From Pelotomaculum sp. PtaB.Bin104 (GTDB taxonomy: Bacteria; Bacillota; Desulfotomaculia; Desulfotomaculales; Pelotomaculaceae): a DNA stretch of 64,000 nucleotides. Where the stretch lies: assembly GCA_002067205.1 (NCBI GenBank), contig MVQL01000210.1, forward strand, positions 1 through 64,000. The letters run 5' to 3'. This document shows, piece by piece, positions 37,863-47,446 of this stretch (position 1 is the first letter of the stretch; every line of letters starts with the position of its first letter). The notes beneath the pieces were generated by a model that saw nothing but the letters and a program-made list of their open reading frames with translations, was not told the origin of the DNA and did no database searches. A program made the translations under genes and the position numbers.

Positions 37863-39020
37863 ATGCCGAAGAAACGCGTCGGGTATTTCATTCTCCTGGC
37901 TATACTCGCACTCGTATACATAATGTCGAACAGCCATTTTGCGCTGTTGCTGCTGCTGTTATCTGTCGCCGCACCCGGCGTCTCCCTTTTGCTCCTTCTG
38001 TATACCGCGCGGCAGATCCATCTTGACCTAAGTGTCCCAGCGACGATCATGCCGGAGGGCCAAAGAAACATCACTTACACGATTAAGAACAGTTCCCACC
38101 TCCCAGCACCGCAAATTGAGTGGGTGGTTTCGATCAAAACCCAACTAATGCGTAGAAAGACGGATTTGAAAATAAACGCCTATATCAGAAAAAATTCTAC
38201 GGAGGAACTTCCCCTTTCCCTTGCCGGCCTTTGTGCGGGGAAACTGATTATATCCACCCGCGCGGCCAGGGTCTATGACCTTTTCGGGCTGTTCTACCAG
38301 GGCGTCAATCCTCCCAAAAAAAAATTCTGCCTTGTCTATCCGCGCCTGGCGCAATTCAATATCAATATGCACAACCGTGTCGAGTCTGAGGAAGGAAATA
38401 TATATTCTCAGCACAGACCCGGCTCAGATCCGACCGAGATCTTTGCTCTGCACGAGTATGCGCAGGGTGACGATTTAAAAAAGGTGCACTGGAAGCTGTC
38501 CGCCAAGACTGACAACCTCATCGTGCGCGATTTCGGACTGCCCCTTGACTATCCTGTGGTACTGCTGTTAGAAACGCAGCATGTGGGTGATGAAGAGGAT
38601 GAACGGTCTCTTTCCTGCTGTCTGGAGGTGTTCATCTCACTGTCGCTGTCTTTTCTGCAGCAAGGAATCAGCCATAATATAGCGTGGTATGACGACGGCC
38701 GCTTCCGTACTGAGCAGATTTCCTCCGATGAGGAACTAGATGCTTTTATTCCCGTTTTGCTTTCGGCACAGGGTTACCCGCAGCCTTTTTTAGCTCTCGA
38801 ATGTTATGCAAACAGCGGCTTTGCCCACCGCCGCATGGCTATCTACTATGTCACCGCATGCCGAGACACCACCGCCGTTTCAGAGGCACTGCCCGGCGAG
38901 ACGATCAGGACTATCCTCGTCGTTGCCAATGAAAAATGCGTCACGGACATTAACGTTGCGGATGGGGATACTGTACCTATTGCGGCCGATAGCTTTGGCC
39001 AATTAGTTGTCAACCTTTAA
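37863..39020 (+). CDS. DUF58 membrane protein, MoxR partner
   Basis: 385 residues, ATG after CCGGAGGTTGAT. Two N-terminal membrane segments (about 7-50), then a beta-rich region and the DUF58 signature (about 195-225: RPGSDPTEIFALHEYAQGDD, then KKVHWKLSAKTDNLIVRDF). DUF58 proteins are membrane-bound partners of MoxR ATPases and resemble von Willebrand A domains. The order MoxR-DUF58-transglutaminase is a widespread conserved operon. Overlaps or abuts the next gene. The role is inferred from the family. Confidence 0.9.
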   Translation: MPKKRVGYFILLAILALVYIMSNSHFALLLLLLSVAAPGVSLLLLLYTARQIHLDLSVPATIMPEGQRNITYTIKNSSHLPAPQIEWVVSIKTQLMRRKTDLKINAYIRKNSTEELPLSLAGLCAGKLIISTRAARVYDLFGLFYQGVNPPKKKFCLVYPRLAQFNINMHNRVESEEGNIYSQHRPGSDPTEIFALHEYAQGDDLKKVHWKLSAKTDNLIVRDFGLPLDYPVVLLLETQHVGDEEDERSLSCCLEVFISLSLSFLQQGISHNIAWYDDGRFRTEQISSDEELDAFIPVLLSAQGYPQPFLALECYANSGFAHRRMAIYYVTACRDTTAVSEALPGETIRTILVVANEKCVTDINVADGDTVPIAADSFGQLVVNL

Positions 39021-39048
39021 CGTCAAAATAGAGAGTGAATTAATAGCC

Positions 39049-41436
39049 ATGAAGCAAAATGAAACTACCTCCTGTGTTAAATTAACATTGCAAAAACCAG
39101 CGGCGGGGCCTTCCAGCACGATAACGGCACTGTTAAGTGAACTTTTGTTGTGTTTATCACTCTGCGCAGGCAGCTGGTTTTCCTTACTCTCCATGATAGA
39201 TATCCCCTATATAGGAGGGATACTCTTTCCCTTAATCCTGCTTTCCCCCGCCTTTTTGTACCTGCTATTTAAGAAAATAAACGTACACCTGGTGTTCATC
39301 TACCTCCTTTTGCCCATTGCCGCACTTTATGTTTTAAAACTAGATGCGGTGTGGGAGGGATATCTGCTTATTGCCAACGGGATCATTGACCGAATGAGCC
39401 AACTTGGCTTTTCAGTGATACCCTTTGAAACATCGGGAATGGATGCGGCTGTGCATGTCACTATGGCCATTACCCCTGCGTTCATCCTGTCAGCGGCATT
39501 CATCGTGTTTGGTGTCGTCAAGCGCCTTGCTGTCGTCACCGCAGTTTTTGCGGCCTTGATGCCCCTTTTAGGCGTCGCTTTCCGCATCGAGCCGGAACCG
39601 CTGCCCTTTATTTTCCTCATCCTTGGCTGCGTGAGCCTTTTTGTTTTCTGCGTCGCCGGCGCTGAGAACATTTCCTCAGCGTACCGGCAGTTCCGGCGAA
39701 TTCCCGGCGTGCCGGCCATCGTTCTGTCCGCTGCGGTAGCGCTGTTATGCTTTTTTGTGCTGATTTTGCTTTTTCCGGCGCACCGCTATGTACCCTCCCC
39801 TAAAACTGAACAGCTCAAGGAAGAGATTATTTCCTCAGCGGACGACTTGCGTTACAAAAATAGCATGGGCAGCACCATACACGCCCTCCCCTTCGGCAAT
39901 CTGAAGCATGCCGGCACCGTCATGTATACCGAAAACACCGTAATGCGGGTAACGATGGAAAAGCCGCGCCCGGTGTACCTGCGCAGCTTTACGGGAAGTA
40001 CCTATGATGACGGGAAATGGCGCGGCTTGCCCCCAGACGCATACTCGGGTGATTATACGGGGATATTCCTGTGGCTGCATCATAATCGCTTCTATCCGCA
40101 GCTGCAGCTCGGAACCTATCTTGCCCTTTTGGAGCAAGCGCAGACGGGCAGGGTGACCATAGAAAACATCGCCCTGAGCAGCAAGTATATTTTCACGCCC
40201 TATGAGTCATTGCCCGGCCTGTCTTTAAACAGTGAACGCGTCAGTTTCCAAAAAGACGACGCCATCTTAAGCCGCGGGCTATTGGGTGCGCGGCAATACT
40301 CTTTCGACATCTGCCTGCCCCCTGTCGAAGACTACGGCGGCGCTGACAGATCGGCACTGCTGGCCGACAGGATCACGGACACCCCTGAATATGCAAAATA
40401 TGTTCAATTTGAAAGAGTGTACCGGAGCTTTGTCTACAACCGTTATCTCCAAATCCCGCCTAACGCGGACAAACTACTCAGAGACTATTTTTTAGGGGAT
40501 GCTTTGGAGACCATGAAAATCAGCAACCGCCGCCAGGTGGTCAACATGCTGCGCAAGTACTTCTCCGAGAGCTTCTCCTACTCGTTAGATGTCCCAGCCT
40601 CAGCCGAGGATGACTTCATCGCCGGCTTTTTGCGTGACAAAGAAGGATATGAAATCCATTTCGCCACCCTGGCCACCCTGCTCCTGCGCGAGGCCGGCAT
40701 ACCCGCGCGGTATGTAGAGGGCTACTACCTTTCAGCACAGGACACCCTCATCTACACCGAAATGGAATCCATCGCCTTCGATGTACCCGACTCGTCCGCG
40801 CACGCATGGGTGGAGATATACGAGGACGGTATCGGCTGGATCCCTATTGAAGTGACCCCGGGCTTCTATACCCTCACCAAAAACGAGGAGAACACCGGTG
40901 GCAAACAGGATATCCTGCTTGAAAACCCCAAATATCTCTTTTTAAAGGACACGGAAGCTGTAAAGGATGAAGTTGTCACTCAACCCCAAGATCATAGCAA
41001 CGGGGTCAACTACCTGCTGTTGCTGATCCCGCTGGCACTGCTGGTCCTGGTGGCTGCGCTACTGCTATGGCGGGTGTGGTATAAAAAGAAAATACACCGC
41101 GCCCTTACTCAGAGGGACTCCCGCAAAGCTGCCCTGTATATGTACTTCTGTCTAACCAGGTTGCTGCGGTTTGACGGTGTAAAAATAGACGCTCTTGCGC
41201 CACATGAGGTTTTAGAGCAGGCTAACAAAAAGTATTCTAATCCCCCAGGTATACCCGCTTCCAGTGTCCTGGGCTATATCTACCGGGCGCGCTATGCCGC
41301 AGCAGGCCATGATATAGAAAAAGATGAGCTATCCCTTATCATGGGCTACCTGCGCTTTCTTGCTGAAGAAGTGTATAAAGAGCAAAAACCGTTTAAAAAA
41401 GCGCTCATGATTTTCTTATGCCTGCGTTATTCCTAA
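39049..41436 (+). CDS. Transglutaminase-like membrane protein (TgpA/DUF3488 type), catalytic Cys missing
   Basis: About 795 residues from ATG 39049; a TTG at 39007 overlapping the DUF58 gene would add 14 residues. N-terminal half: about seven membrane segments; then an extracellular transglutaminase-like core (about 520-620 of the longer frame) and a C-terminal membrane helix (about 680-700) with a cytoplasmic DUF4129-like tail. In the core the usual GYCEYFA-type active-site motif reads GYEIHFATLATLLLREAGIP, so the nucleophilic Cys is Glu, and the Asp position reads GWIPIEVTP. The His (SAHAWVEIY) remains. It is therefore probably a catalytically dead scaffold of the MoxR system. Its stop overlaps the stop of the convergent 41433 gene. 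Confidence 0.88.
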   Translation: MKQNETTSCVKLTLQKPAAGPSSTITALLSELLLCLSLCAGSWFSLLSMIDIPYIGGILFPLILLSPAFLYLLFKKINVHLVFIYLLLPIAALYVLKLDAVWEGYLLIANGIIDRMSQLGFSVIPFETSGMDAAVHVTMAITPAFILSAAFIVFGVVKRLAVVTAVFAALMPLLGVAFRIEPEPLPFIFLILGCVSLFVFCVAGAENISSAYRQFRRIPGVPAIVLSAAVALLCFFVLILLFPAHRYVPSPKTEQLKEEIISSADDLRYKNSMGSTIHALPFGNLKHAGTVMYTENTVMRVTMEKPRPVYLRSFTGSTYDDGKWRGLPPDAYSGDYTGIFLWLHHNRFYPQLQLGTYLALLEQAQTGRVTIENIALSSKYIFTPYESLPGLSLNSERVSFQKDDAILSRGLLGARQYSFDICLPPVEDYGGADRSALLADRITDTPEYAKYVQFERVYRSFVYNRYLQIPPNADKLLRDYFLGDALETMKISNRRQVVNMLRKYFSESFSYSLDVPASAEDDFIAGFLRDKEGYEIHFATLATLLLREAGIPARYVEGYYLSAQDTLIYTEMESIAFDVPDSSAHAWVEIYEDGIGWIPIEVTPGFYTLTKNEENTGGKQDILLENPKYLFLKDTEAVKDEVVTQPQDHSNGVNYLLLLIPLALLVLVAALLLWRVWYKKKIHRALTQRDSRKAALYMYFCLTRLLRFDGVKIDALAPHEVLEQANKKYSNPPGIPASSVLGYIYRARYAAAGHDIEKDELSLIMGYLRFLAEEVYKEQKPFKKALMIFLCLRYS

Positions 41437-42215
41437 CTTTGATTTTTACCCTTTCTTTTCTGCAGAAAAAATATCAGGGTGGCGCAGACAAAAACCGCCG
41501 CGATTGCGATTAGGATTATTGAGGATAGCTTATTTACATCCAGCGGCTGCTTTTCTATAGGCTGAGTCTTTTGGTCAAGCTTCGGCACATCTTTTTCACG
41601 CGGCACGGAATACTCCGTCTTGGCAAGGGCGGTGTTATATACGATAATGTCATTGCCCAACTCAAGCAGGGCTTCATTTCGCCCGCCCGTGGCCACGGCG
41701 CCCGTTTCGAAGGTAATGCTGTAGGCATTGTCTATACCGGTGCTGTTCTTGGCGAGCAGGTTGCTGTCCACCACCAGCTCATATTTTGAATTCATCTTCA
41801 GGTTTTCTTTTGGAAGGATAAACACACTTCTCTTGAAGGTACTTTGCAGCTGGTCATCAGGGAAAATGAGGCTTACCGGCACAGGAGCACCACTGTTATC
41901 AATCAGGTGGAAGCATTTTGAGTTGTTTTCCAGCACTGTGACATTGACGACGTTTTTATTGAAATCGAGTTGGATCACCGGATCTAGCGGCACACCCGTG
42001 TCGCCGTCGGCCACAGAGGAGGAAACGAGGTTCAGGGCAATGCCGGCGTTTAATCCCTCGCCGGTTCCGGTGCCCTTACCGCTGCCATCACCATGGTTTT
42101 CCCCATAATCCACTGAAGTGGGCGCTCCGTAGGAAAAGGGAGTGAAAATGAAAACGCTGGTGAGAAACAGTAAAACAACGTAGCATAGACAAGTTTTATT
42201 GATCCGCAGGCTCAT
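41433..42215 (-). CDS. Membrane-anchored Ig-like surface protein
   Basis: 260 residues: signal peptide (about 1-30), a Gly-rich linker, one SbsA/Big_5-like Ig domain (about 58-160; IQLDFNKNVVNVTVLENN), and a C-terminal membrane helix (about 228-250) with a basic tail RKGKNQS, so it is held in the membrane facing outward. The Ig domain resembles the second half of the LysM protein at 50166 (FDKNVVNDTVWENNRK). Divergently transcribed from the 42347 gene, sharing a spacer of about 130 bp, and convergent with the transglutaminase-like gene. Possibly a structural partner of the adjacent surface proteins; no enzymatic signature. Confidence 0.75.
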   Translation of the reverse strand: MSLRINKTCLCYVVLLFLTSVFIFTPFSYGAPTSVDYGENHGDGSGKGTGTGEGLNAGIALNLVSSSVADGDTGVPLDPVIQLDFNKNVVNVTVLENNSKCFHLIDNSGAPVPVSLIFPDDQLQSTFKRSVFILPKENLKMNSKYELVVDSNLLAKNSTGIDNAYSITFETGAVATGGRNEALLELGNDIIVYNTALAKTEYSVPREKDVPKLDQKTQPIEKQPLDVNKLSSIILIAIAAVFVCATLIFFLQKRKGKNQS

Positions 42216-42346
42216 GATTTAAAAGCTCCTTTGCTTTCGATTCTATTTAAATATTTTTTTGCTGCAAAGCCCTGGTACTTTCACCGGTGGAGCAAGCACT
42301 GGATGCAGGCGAGCCTCGCCGTTGGTCTTGCCCGGAGGAGGAGATT

Positions 42347-44299
42347 ATGAAAAAGTTCAATAAAATAATTGCCACAACGATCCTTGCCGTAATGCTCACA
42401 TTAACACTGTCTATCAACTCCTTTGCCACCACCTGGGAATACGGCACTTCGGGCACGGGCAAAAACCCGTTCACCCCGAGAGGCTACGTGATCGTAACCG
42501 AAACGGGCACCTACTGGCTGAACAGCCGTTTTGACAACAGCTCCGGCACGGTTTTTTACTCGGGTGTGCAAAATGGCATCAGCTATATAGACGCGAAAAA
42601 AGTCGACGGCTCTAATTATACCTTGTACGCCTTTACCGACCGCAACCCAAAGCTCTACCAGTTTCTCATCGCGTTCAAGAACGGAATTGAAATTCCAGGT
42701 TTCTCCTCCTATGCTGGGGCGCCGGGCCGGCTTACTGAGGAAAACGATCTCGGCAGCGGCGCAGGCTGGGCCATACCCATCAGCGGCTTCGAATTCGAGC
42801 CGGGCTGCTACTATGAATTTGCCTTTCAGCGCGGGATGCAGGCTAACAATGGCATCACCCTCGTTTTCTCCGAGGATGGCAAGGGCTACATCCAAAACCC
42901 CGAAACCCCGGAGGAAAAGCAGAAATACGAACAAGATAAGAACCAAGAATACCAGTTCATGTCCAGCTACTGGGTCACCCAGGATCCCAAAACAGGCGAC
43001 TACGCCTATGATTTTCACCTGGTGCCCATGCGCTTTTCAGTACAAACCTACGCCGACCTGACCACCTGGGTGGAGGGCAAAAGGGAAGCGGCAGAATTTC
43101 TCAACAGCGTCACCACAGAGCAGATCAGCAGCGGCAAATACAACCTGGAAAACATAACTGAGCTGAAACTGACCATGGAGTCTTTGGAGAAAGAAGCGGA
43201 AACCTCGATCAAAAAGCAGCTCCAGACCACAGCGGAAGAAAACATGCAGCTTATGCTCCTGGAGCTTAAGACCGCTCTTAAAAAAGCACAGTCCCCCGAA
43301 TCGCCGGCCGCTGACTTGGAAACCCTTCGCACCTTGCTGCAGGAGGCAAACGAGCTGTACCAGACTGCTTCCGCCAACACCGGCACGGAAACCGGTCAAT
43401 ACGGAGAGGCAGCGACCCTGGCGCTAAAGGAGGCAATCGATTCTGCGTCTGCCCTGACTGAAAAGGACAGCCAGATTGCAATCAATGAAGCAATCAGCAA
43501 GCTTGAGGAAGCCATGACCCGAGTGTATGCGTCCATCGTGCGTGAGGACAGCCTCATTTTGTTCGACCGTGCCAGCGGGATCAAGGCCCTCATCCCCAGG
43601 GGCATTGTGCCCGACGATGTCGTCTTGTATGTCCAGACCCTTTCCAACTCCGATGAAGTTTATGAAACGCTGCAAAATGCTTTCGGGCAGGACACCCGGA
43701 TTGCCGCCTACAATATTGAACTATACAGCCATGACCTCAAAGTGCAGCCGGCGGGAGAGTTCGAGCTGCAAATACCCGCCCTAAGCGGCACTAATCCCGG
43801 GGCATCCATTGTCTATACGGTGGGTGATGACATGACGACAGCTCAGACTATATCGGCAGAAGCGAACGGCTACAAGCTATTATCCGTAAACCGGACGGGG
43901 ATGTTCGCCGTCGCCGCTGCCGCCTCGCAATTGCCATCACCTGAAAACGCCGCCGGAAATGAATCCGGCGACGCTAACGACACTCCAGCCGGCCCCGATC
44001 AGACCGAAACAAAGGCGATCGTGGAGGAAACAGATGTGGATGTAAGCGAAGAGCCCGACGCCAACCGTGAGGAGTTGGACGAAACAGAGGGCGCGAAAGC
44101 TACAGTGGAGGATCCGGAGGTTACTTCACCGAGACCTGAACAGGAGCCTCTCGCACCCGTTTCTATCCCCATCGATACGATCAAGAAAAACGCGGGGAGC
44201 CCTGTCTACATCCTCCTGGTGGCGGCCCTGCTAGCCGCTGCCGCTGCGGTCGTTGCGGGACACGGCTTCCTCCAAAGGCGAAAAAAACGTGATAATTAG
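42347..44299 (+). CDS. Membrane-anchored surface protein with coiled-coil/FIVAR-like middle
   Basis: 650 residues from ATG 42347, placed right after GAGGAGGAGATT; the frame upstream to 42287 lacks a signal peptide at its start. Signal peptide (about 1-27), a beta-rich N-terminal domain (about 28-185) with a motif QANNGITLVFSEDGKG like the ends of SbsA-type domains elsewhere here, a charged helical section (about 190-390, probably coiled coil, FIVAR-like), a ZU5-like beta segment (about 395-540), an acidic Pro/Glu-rich linker and a C-terminal membrane helix (about 615-640) ending RRKKRDN. No LPXTG motif. Function unknown. Its 3' end meets the SLH gene 44308 head-on with an 8-bp gap. Confidence 0.75.
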   Translation: MKKFNKIIATTILAVMLTLTLSINSFATTWEYGTSGTGKNPFTPRGYVIVTETGTYWLNSRFDNSSGTVFYSGVQNGISYIDAKKVDGSNYTLYAFTDRNPKLYQFLIAFKNGIEIPGFSSYAGAPGRLTEENDLGSGAGWAIPISGFEFEPGCYYEFAFQRGMQANNGITLVFSEDGKGYIQNPETPEEKQKYEQDKNQEYQFMSSYWVTQDPKTGDYAYDFHLVPMRFSVQTYADLTTWVEGKREAAEFLNSVTTEQISSGKYNLENITELKLTMESLEKEAETSIKKQLQTTAEENMQLMLLELKTALKKAQSPESPAADLETLRTLLQEANELYQTASANTGTETGQYGEAATLALKEAIDSASALTEKDSQIAINEAISKLEEAMTRVYASIVREDSLILFDRASGIKALIPRGIVPDDVVLYVQTLSNSDEVYETLQNAFGQDTRIAAYNIELYSHDLKVQPAGEFELQIPALSGTNPGASIVYTVGDDMTTAQTISAEANGYKLLSVNRTGMFAVAAAASQLPSPENAAGNESGDANDTPAGPDQTETKAIVEETDVDVSEEPDANREELDETEGAKATVEDPEVTSPRPEQEPLAPVSIPIDTIKKNAGSPVYILLVAALLAAAAAVVAGHGFLQRRKKRDN

Positions 44300-44307
44300 T
44301 GGCAAAC

Positions 44308-46332
44308 CTATTTTTTCGCGTTAATGACAAAATTCATAATTATCTGGGCTACCTGCGCCCGGGTCGCAGTACCCTCGGGATTAAGGGTACCGTCGGCATT
44401 GCCGCCGATCACCTTTTTCTCTAATACCCAGTTTACGGCGTCGGCAGCCCAAGTGGCCACGAGAGAAGCGTCGCTGAATTTACCCGCTGCCCCACCGGCC
44501 GCAGCACTTATGTCAAAACCCATTGCTTTTGCATACCGGAACATGATCACCGCCGCCTCCTGACGGGAGATGCTCCTGTCGGGGGCAAAGGTACCGTCGC
44601 CATTGCCCAGCACTATGCCGTTCTCCGCTGCCCAGGTCACATAACCCGCGTAGTATGCGCCCGGCTTTACGTCGGTAAAGACGCCGGTGTTCCCGGAAGT
44701 ACCGTTAACCTTCGCCAGCCGGCCCAGAACCGTTACGAACATACCCCGGTTCATGGACATTTCGGGGTCAAAGGTGTTGTCTGAAGTGCCCTTGAACAGC
44801 CCGTTTTCCACAACAAAGCGCACAGCGTTTTTATACCAGCTGTTTTCCGCTACATCGGCAAATTCTCCGGGTTTAATCGAGCTATCACCCGGTTGAGCCG
44901 GCTCAGTTACCGCCCCGCCACCGCTGCTATTGCCTACAATGAACTCAAATACGACATCCTTGCCCAGGGTCTTGTTGACATTATTGCCACAGATATCTTT
45001 GTCGAACACAAGAGCATAAGTTCCGTCCTTCAACACTCCCGCCGCCAAGCCAATGGTAATCAGCTTGCCTTCAGGCGCATCCGCATTAAACCCGATATAT
45101 TTGAGATTTCCGTTACCAGAATTGTACTCCGCCACCGGAGCACCCTGCGGTCCCTTCTGATAGCTGGTGTAGATCGCAATTTTGGGCATATTATTTGTTT
45201 TAAAGTTGGAGCCGTCGCCAAAACTGTTTACCCCAGCGCCCACGGTAAAACCGAAGACGATTTCTTTGCTCCCGTCAAAGGCGCCGGAGATCACATTGTA
45301 ATAATGCTCGGCGTCCTCATCCTTGACGGTGATTTTGGATGCCACCGGGATCAGCATGGTCAGGGTGTTACCGCCGTTGCCTTGCTCGGCATAGCCATCC
45401 ATAGTGCCTTTCACTTCAAGCTCAATGGTCTTTACCGTATTAGCGACAGGTGTGAACCGCTGCGCTTTTGCGGTATAACCCTCCGCCTCAATGAGATATG
45501 TATACTCCATGCCAGGAATAAGCCGGAATACGTTTTCTTCATAGGCATCAACAAACTCATTCTGGCCAGCCTTAACCCGTACAGAGGCGCCGGAAGGCAC
45601 AGTGTTGAAGGTGACTAAAACATGGTCGATCATGGAGATCGGGATGGAGGCATCTTTGCTTACAGTTAAGCTATCGTTTACTGTCACGTAACCTGGAGCG
45701 CTCACTGCATAGGTATAAGTTCCTGCTTCAAGAAAGAACGTGCTGCCGCTGTTGGGATAGAAGATCTGACTGTTTTGTCTTACCGTCACAATATACTCCG
45801 TATCCCCGGCAATACCCTTGATATCGAAGACTATCTTATGGGCATTTTCGCTTATCTTGCCAATATCTCCGCTATTTTGCTGACCTCCCACGTTGAAATA
45901 GATCTCGTAAGCGGTGCTGGTCACATCTACGTTCGCCTTAATGCCCTGCGCTACTTTGATCTTATAGCTGCCATCTGAAAGCCCGCTGCTTGGTCTTATT
46001 ACCAGACTCACGTCAGTAAGCCCGCCAAACGTGCTTGTTTCAATCTTTTCTTCGCCGCCAGGCAGGATCTTAACCATGGACAGCCGGGCCAAGTTGTCAT
46101 CGAGCGCATTGCTCACATTATGGCTGAAATTAAGAATAAACCTGGGTTGATCACCAGCGCTGAAAGACTCGCCGATCGCCACACTGTCCCCGGTCACTGG
46201 ATAGGTATTCGAGTTTACCGCAACGCCAACAAGAGAAACTTCTGCGGCATAGGCCGGAGCCAAGAGCATCATCACCAGCATCGCCACAAGAAAGATCATC
46301 GATATCGCTTGACTTTTCTTTTTAATCCACAT
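44308..46332 (-). CDS. SLH surface protein with PEGA-like domain
   Basis: 674 residues from ATG 46332; an ATG two codons earlier (46338) lies only 2 nt from the AAGGGGG ribosome site. Signal peptide (about 1-30), Ig-like region, a PEGA-like domain (about 235-310; FNTVPSGASVRVKAG), a beta domain (about 330-480) whose VAEYNSGNGNLKYIGF motif is also found at the start of the RCC1 giant protein, and three C-terminal SLH repeats (about 490-676). It follows the importer lipoprotein gene by 20 bp and is therefore probably the last gene of the riboswitch-H operon. A wall-anchored partner for substrate capture by the importer is possible but unproven. Confidence 0.82.
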   Translation of the reverse strand: MWIKKKSQAISMIFLVAMLVMMLLAPAYAAEVSLVGVAVNSNTYPVTGDSVAIGESFSAGDQPRFILNFSHNVSNALDDNLARLSMVKILPGGEEKIETSTFGGLTDVSLVIRPSSGLSDGSYKIKVAQGIKANVDVTSTAYEIYFNVGGQQNSGDIGKISENAHKIVFDIKGIAGDTEYIVTVRQNSQIFYPNSGSTFFLEAGTYTYAVSAPGYVTVNDSLTVSKDASIPISMIDHVLVTFNTVPSGASVRVKAGQNEFVDAYEENVFRLIPGMEYTYLIEAEGYTAKAQRFTPVANTVKTIELEVKGTMDGYAEQGNGGNTLTMLIPVASKITVKDEDAEHYYNVISGAFDGSKEIVFGFTVGAGVNSFGDGSNFKTNNMPKIAIYTSYQKGPQGAPVAEYNSGNGNLKYIGFNADAPEGKLITIGLAAGVLKDGTYALVFDKDICGNNVNKTLGKDVVFEFIVGNSSGGGAVTEPAQPGDSSIKPGEFADVAENSWYKNAVRFVVENGLFKGTSDNTFDPEMSMNRGMFVTVLGRLAKVNGTSGNTGVFTDVKPGAYYAGYVTWAAENGIVLGNGDGTFAPDRSISRQEAAVIMFRYAKAMGFDISAAAGGAAGKFSDASLVATWAADAVNWVLEKKVIGGNADGTLNPEGTATRAQVAQIIMNFVINAKK

Positions 46333-46352
46333 TATCATTCCCCCTTATAAAA

Positions 46353-47444
46353 TTATTGCTCCGCCGAAACCCCCACACCGGGACTCCTAATTCCCTTGCC
46401 TGAAAGTATTAGATCAGCTTCCGCACCCGTAAGGTCATATTGATAAAACGTTTTGTAAAACCAATCCATCTCCGATCTCAGGTCGACATCCGCAAAACTG
46501 TCCGGGTACAGCGTTTTCGCCAGCCACAGGATGGCCAGAGGCGTTTCTACACTGCTGTCGTGGCCCCAGCGTGAAGCGCCGATCGGCACCTGGTACACCC
46601 TGCCCTCCTGCACAGCGCGCAACCCCTGCCACTTTTTGCTGTTCAGCATGTAGTCCGCCACGCCGCTTTCGTTGCAGATGATCACGTCGGGGTCCCAGAC
46701 GAAGATCTGCTCTAAGGTAGTATAGTAATTCTTCTCGTTGAAGACCAGCTCCCCGCCCAGTGAAACATTTTTCACCCCGGTAAACCCAACCCACTCGGCA
46801 CCGAGGCTGCCCTCGGTATCGGTGCGCAGCGCCTCACTGGTGGAGTGGTACAGGCTTGGACGGGCCGGCTGCGGGATCTCGCTCACCCGCTGAGAAACTT
46901 TTTCAACAACACCCTGGTAGTAATCCTCCATCACCTCTGCTTTCTCAGTCTGACCCAAAGCCTCACCAATGACCGCGAACGCCGCGCGCTGTGACTCAAT
47001 GCTGCTGTACTCAATGACCAGATAGGGTATCCCCAGGGCATCGAGTTTTTCCCGCTCGATGTTGCTGTAGTACAAGTCGCTCTTGATAAACATTAGGTCT
47101 ATGCCCATAGCCATCACCGCCTCAGCGTTGACCGATCCCTCCTCCTTGACCACCGCGGCGGCCGCTAGGGAGGGACATACCCGCTGCAACAGCAGGTCCC
47201 GCTTCACACCGCCGACGGTGGCGGTCATTCTGTCGCCAGCCCCGTACATGATCACCGCCTGGCCCGCAAAGGGATCAAGGGTGGCTATAGATTGTGGCTG
47301 ATCTGGAACATCTATGCTTCTTCCAACACAGTCCGTAACTCTGATGGTCTTGACCGTGTCCGTCTGCCCGCCACAGGAGCAGAGCAAGGACAGGAGCACC
47401 ACTATCAAAATTAATATGCTTATTTTTTTTGCGTAGCTTTTCAT
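46353..47444 (-). CDS. ABC importer substrate-binding lipoprotein (BtuF/FecB/MolA type)
   Basis: 363 residues: lipoprotein signal peptide with lipobox LLCSC (Cys at about 23), then the two-lobed periplasmic-binding fold of class III (TroA-like): VTDCVGRSIDVPDQPQSIA, EAVMAMGIDLMFIKSD, YTTLEQIFVWDPDVIICNES, and a GRVYQVPIG end motif. Members carry iron-siderophores, haem, corrinoids or, as in Haemophilus MolA, molybdate/tungstate. Ligand identity cannot be read from sequence. Located 2 bp after the ATPase stop, with its ribosome site inside that gene. The riboswitch-like element H upstream of the operon, and the Mo-related genes next door, favour a Mo/W oxyanion or cofactor-related ligand. Confidence 0.85.
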   Translation of the reverse strand: MKSYAKKISILILIVVLLSLLCSCGGQTDTVKTIRVTDCVGRSIDVPDQPQSIATLDPFAGQAVIMYGAGDRMTATVGGVKRDLLLQRVCPSLAAAAVVKEEGSVNAEAVMAMGIDLMFIKSDLYYSNIEREKLDALGIPYLVIEYSSIESQRAAFAVIGEALGQTEKAEVMEDYYQGVVEKVSQRVSEIPQPARPSLYHSTSEALRTDTEGSLGAEWVGFTGVKNVSLGGELVFNEKNYYTTLEQIFVWDPDVIICNESGVADYMLNSKKWQGLRAVQEGRVYQVPIGASRWGHDSSVETPLAILWLAKTLYPDSFADVDLRSEMDWFYKTFYQYDLTGAEADLILSGKGIRSPGVGVSAEQ

Positions 47445-47446
47445 CT

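Noticed and set aside
42247..42346. Possible glycine-type riboswitch before the 42347 gene
   Set aside because: Only a small GGCGAG/CTCGCC stem is present; the conserved glycine aptamer motifs are missing.
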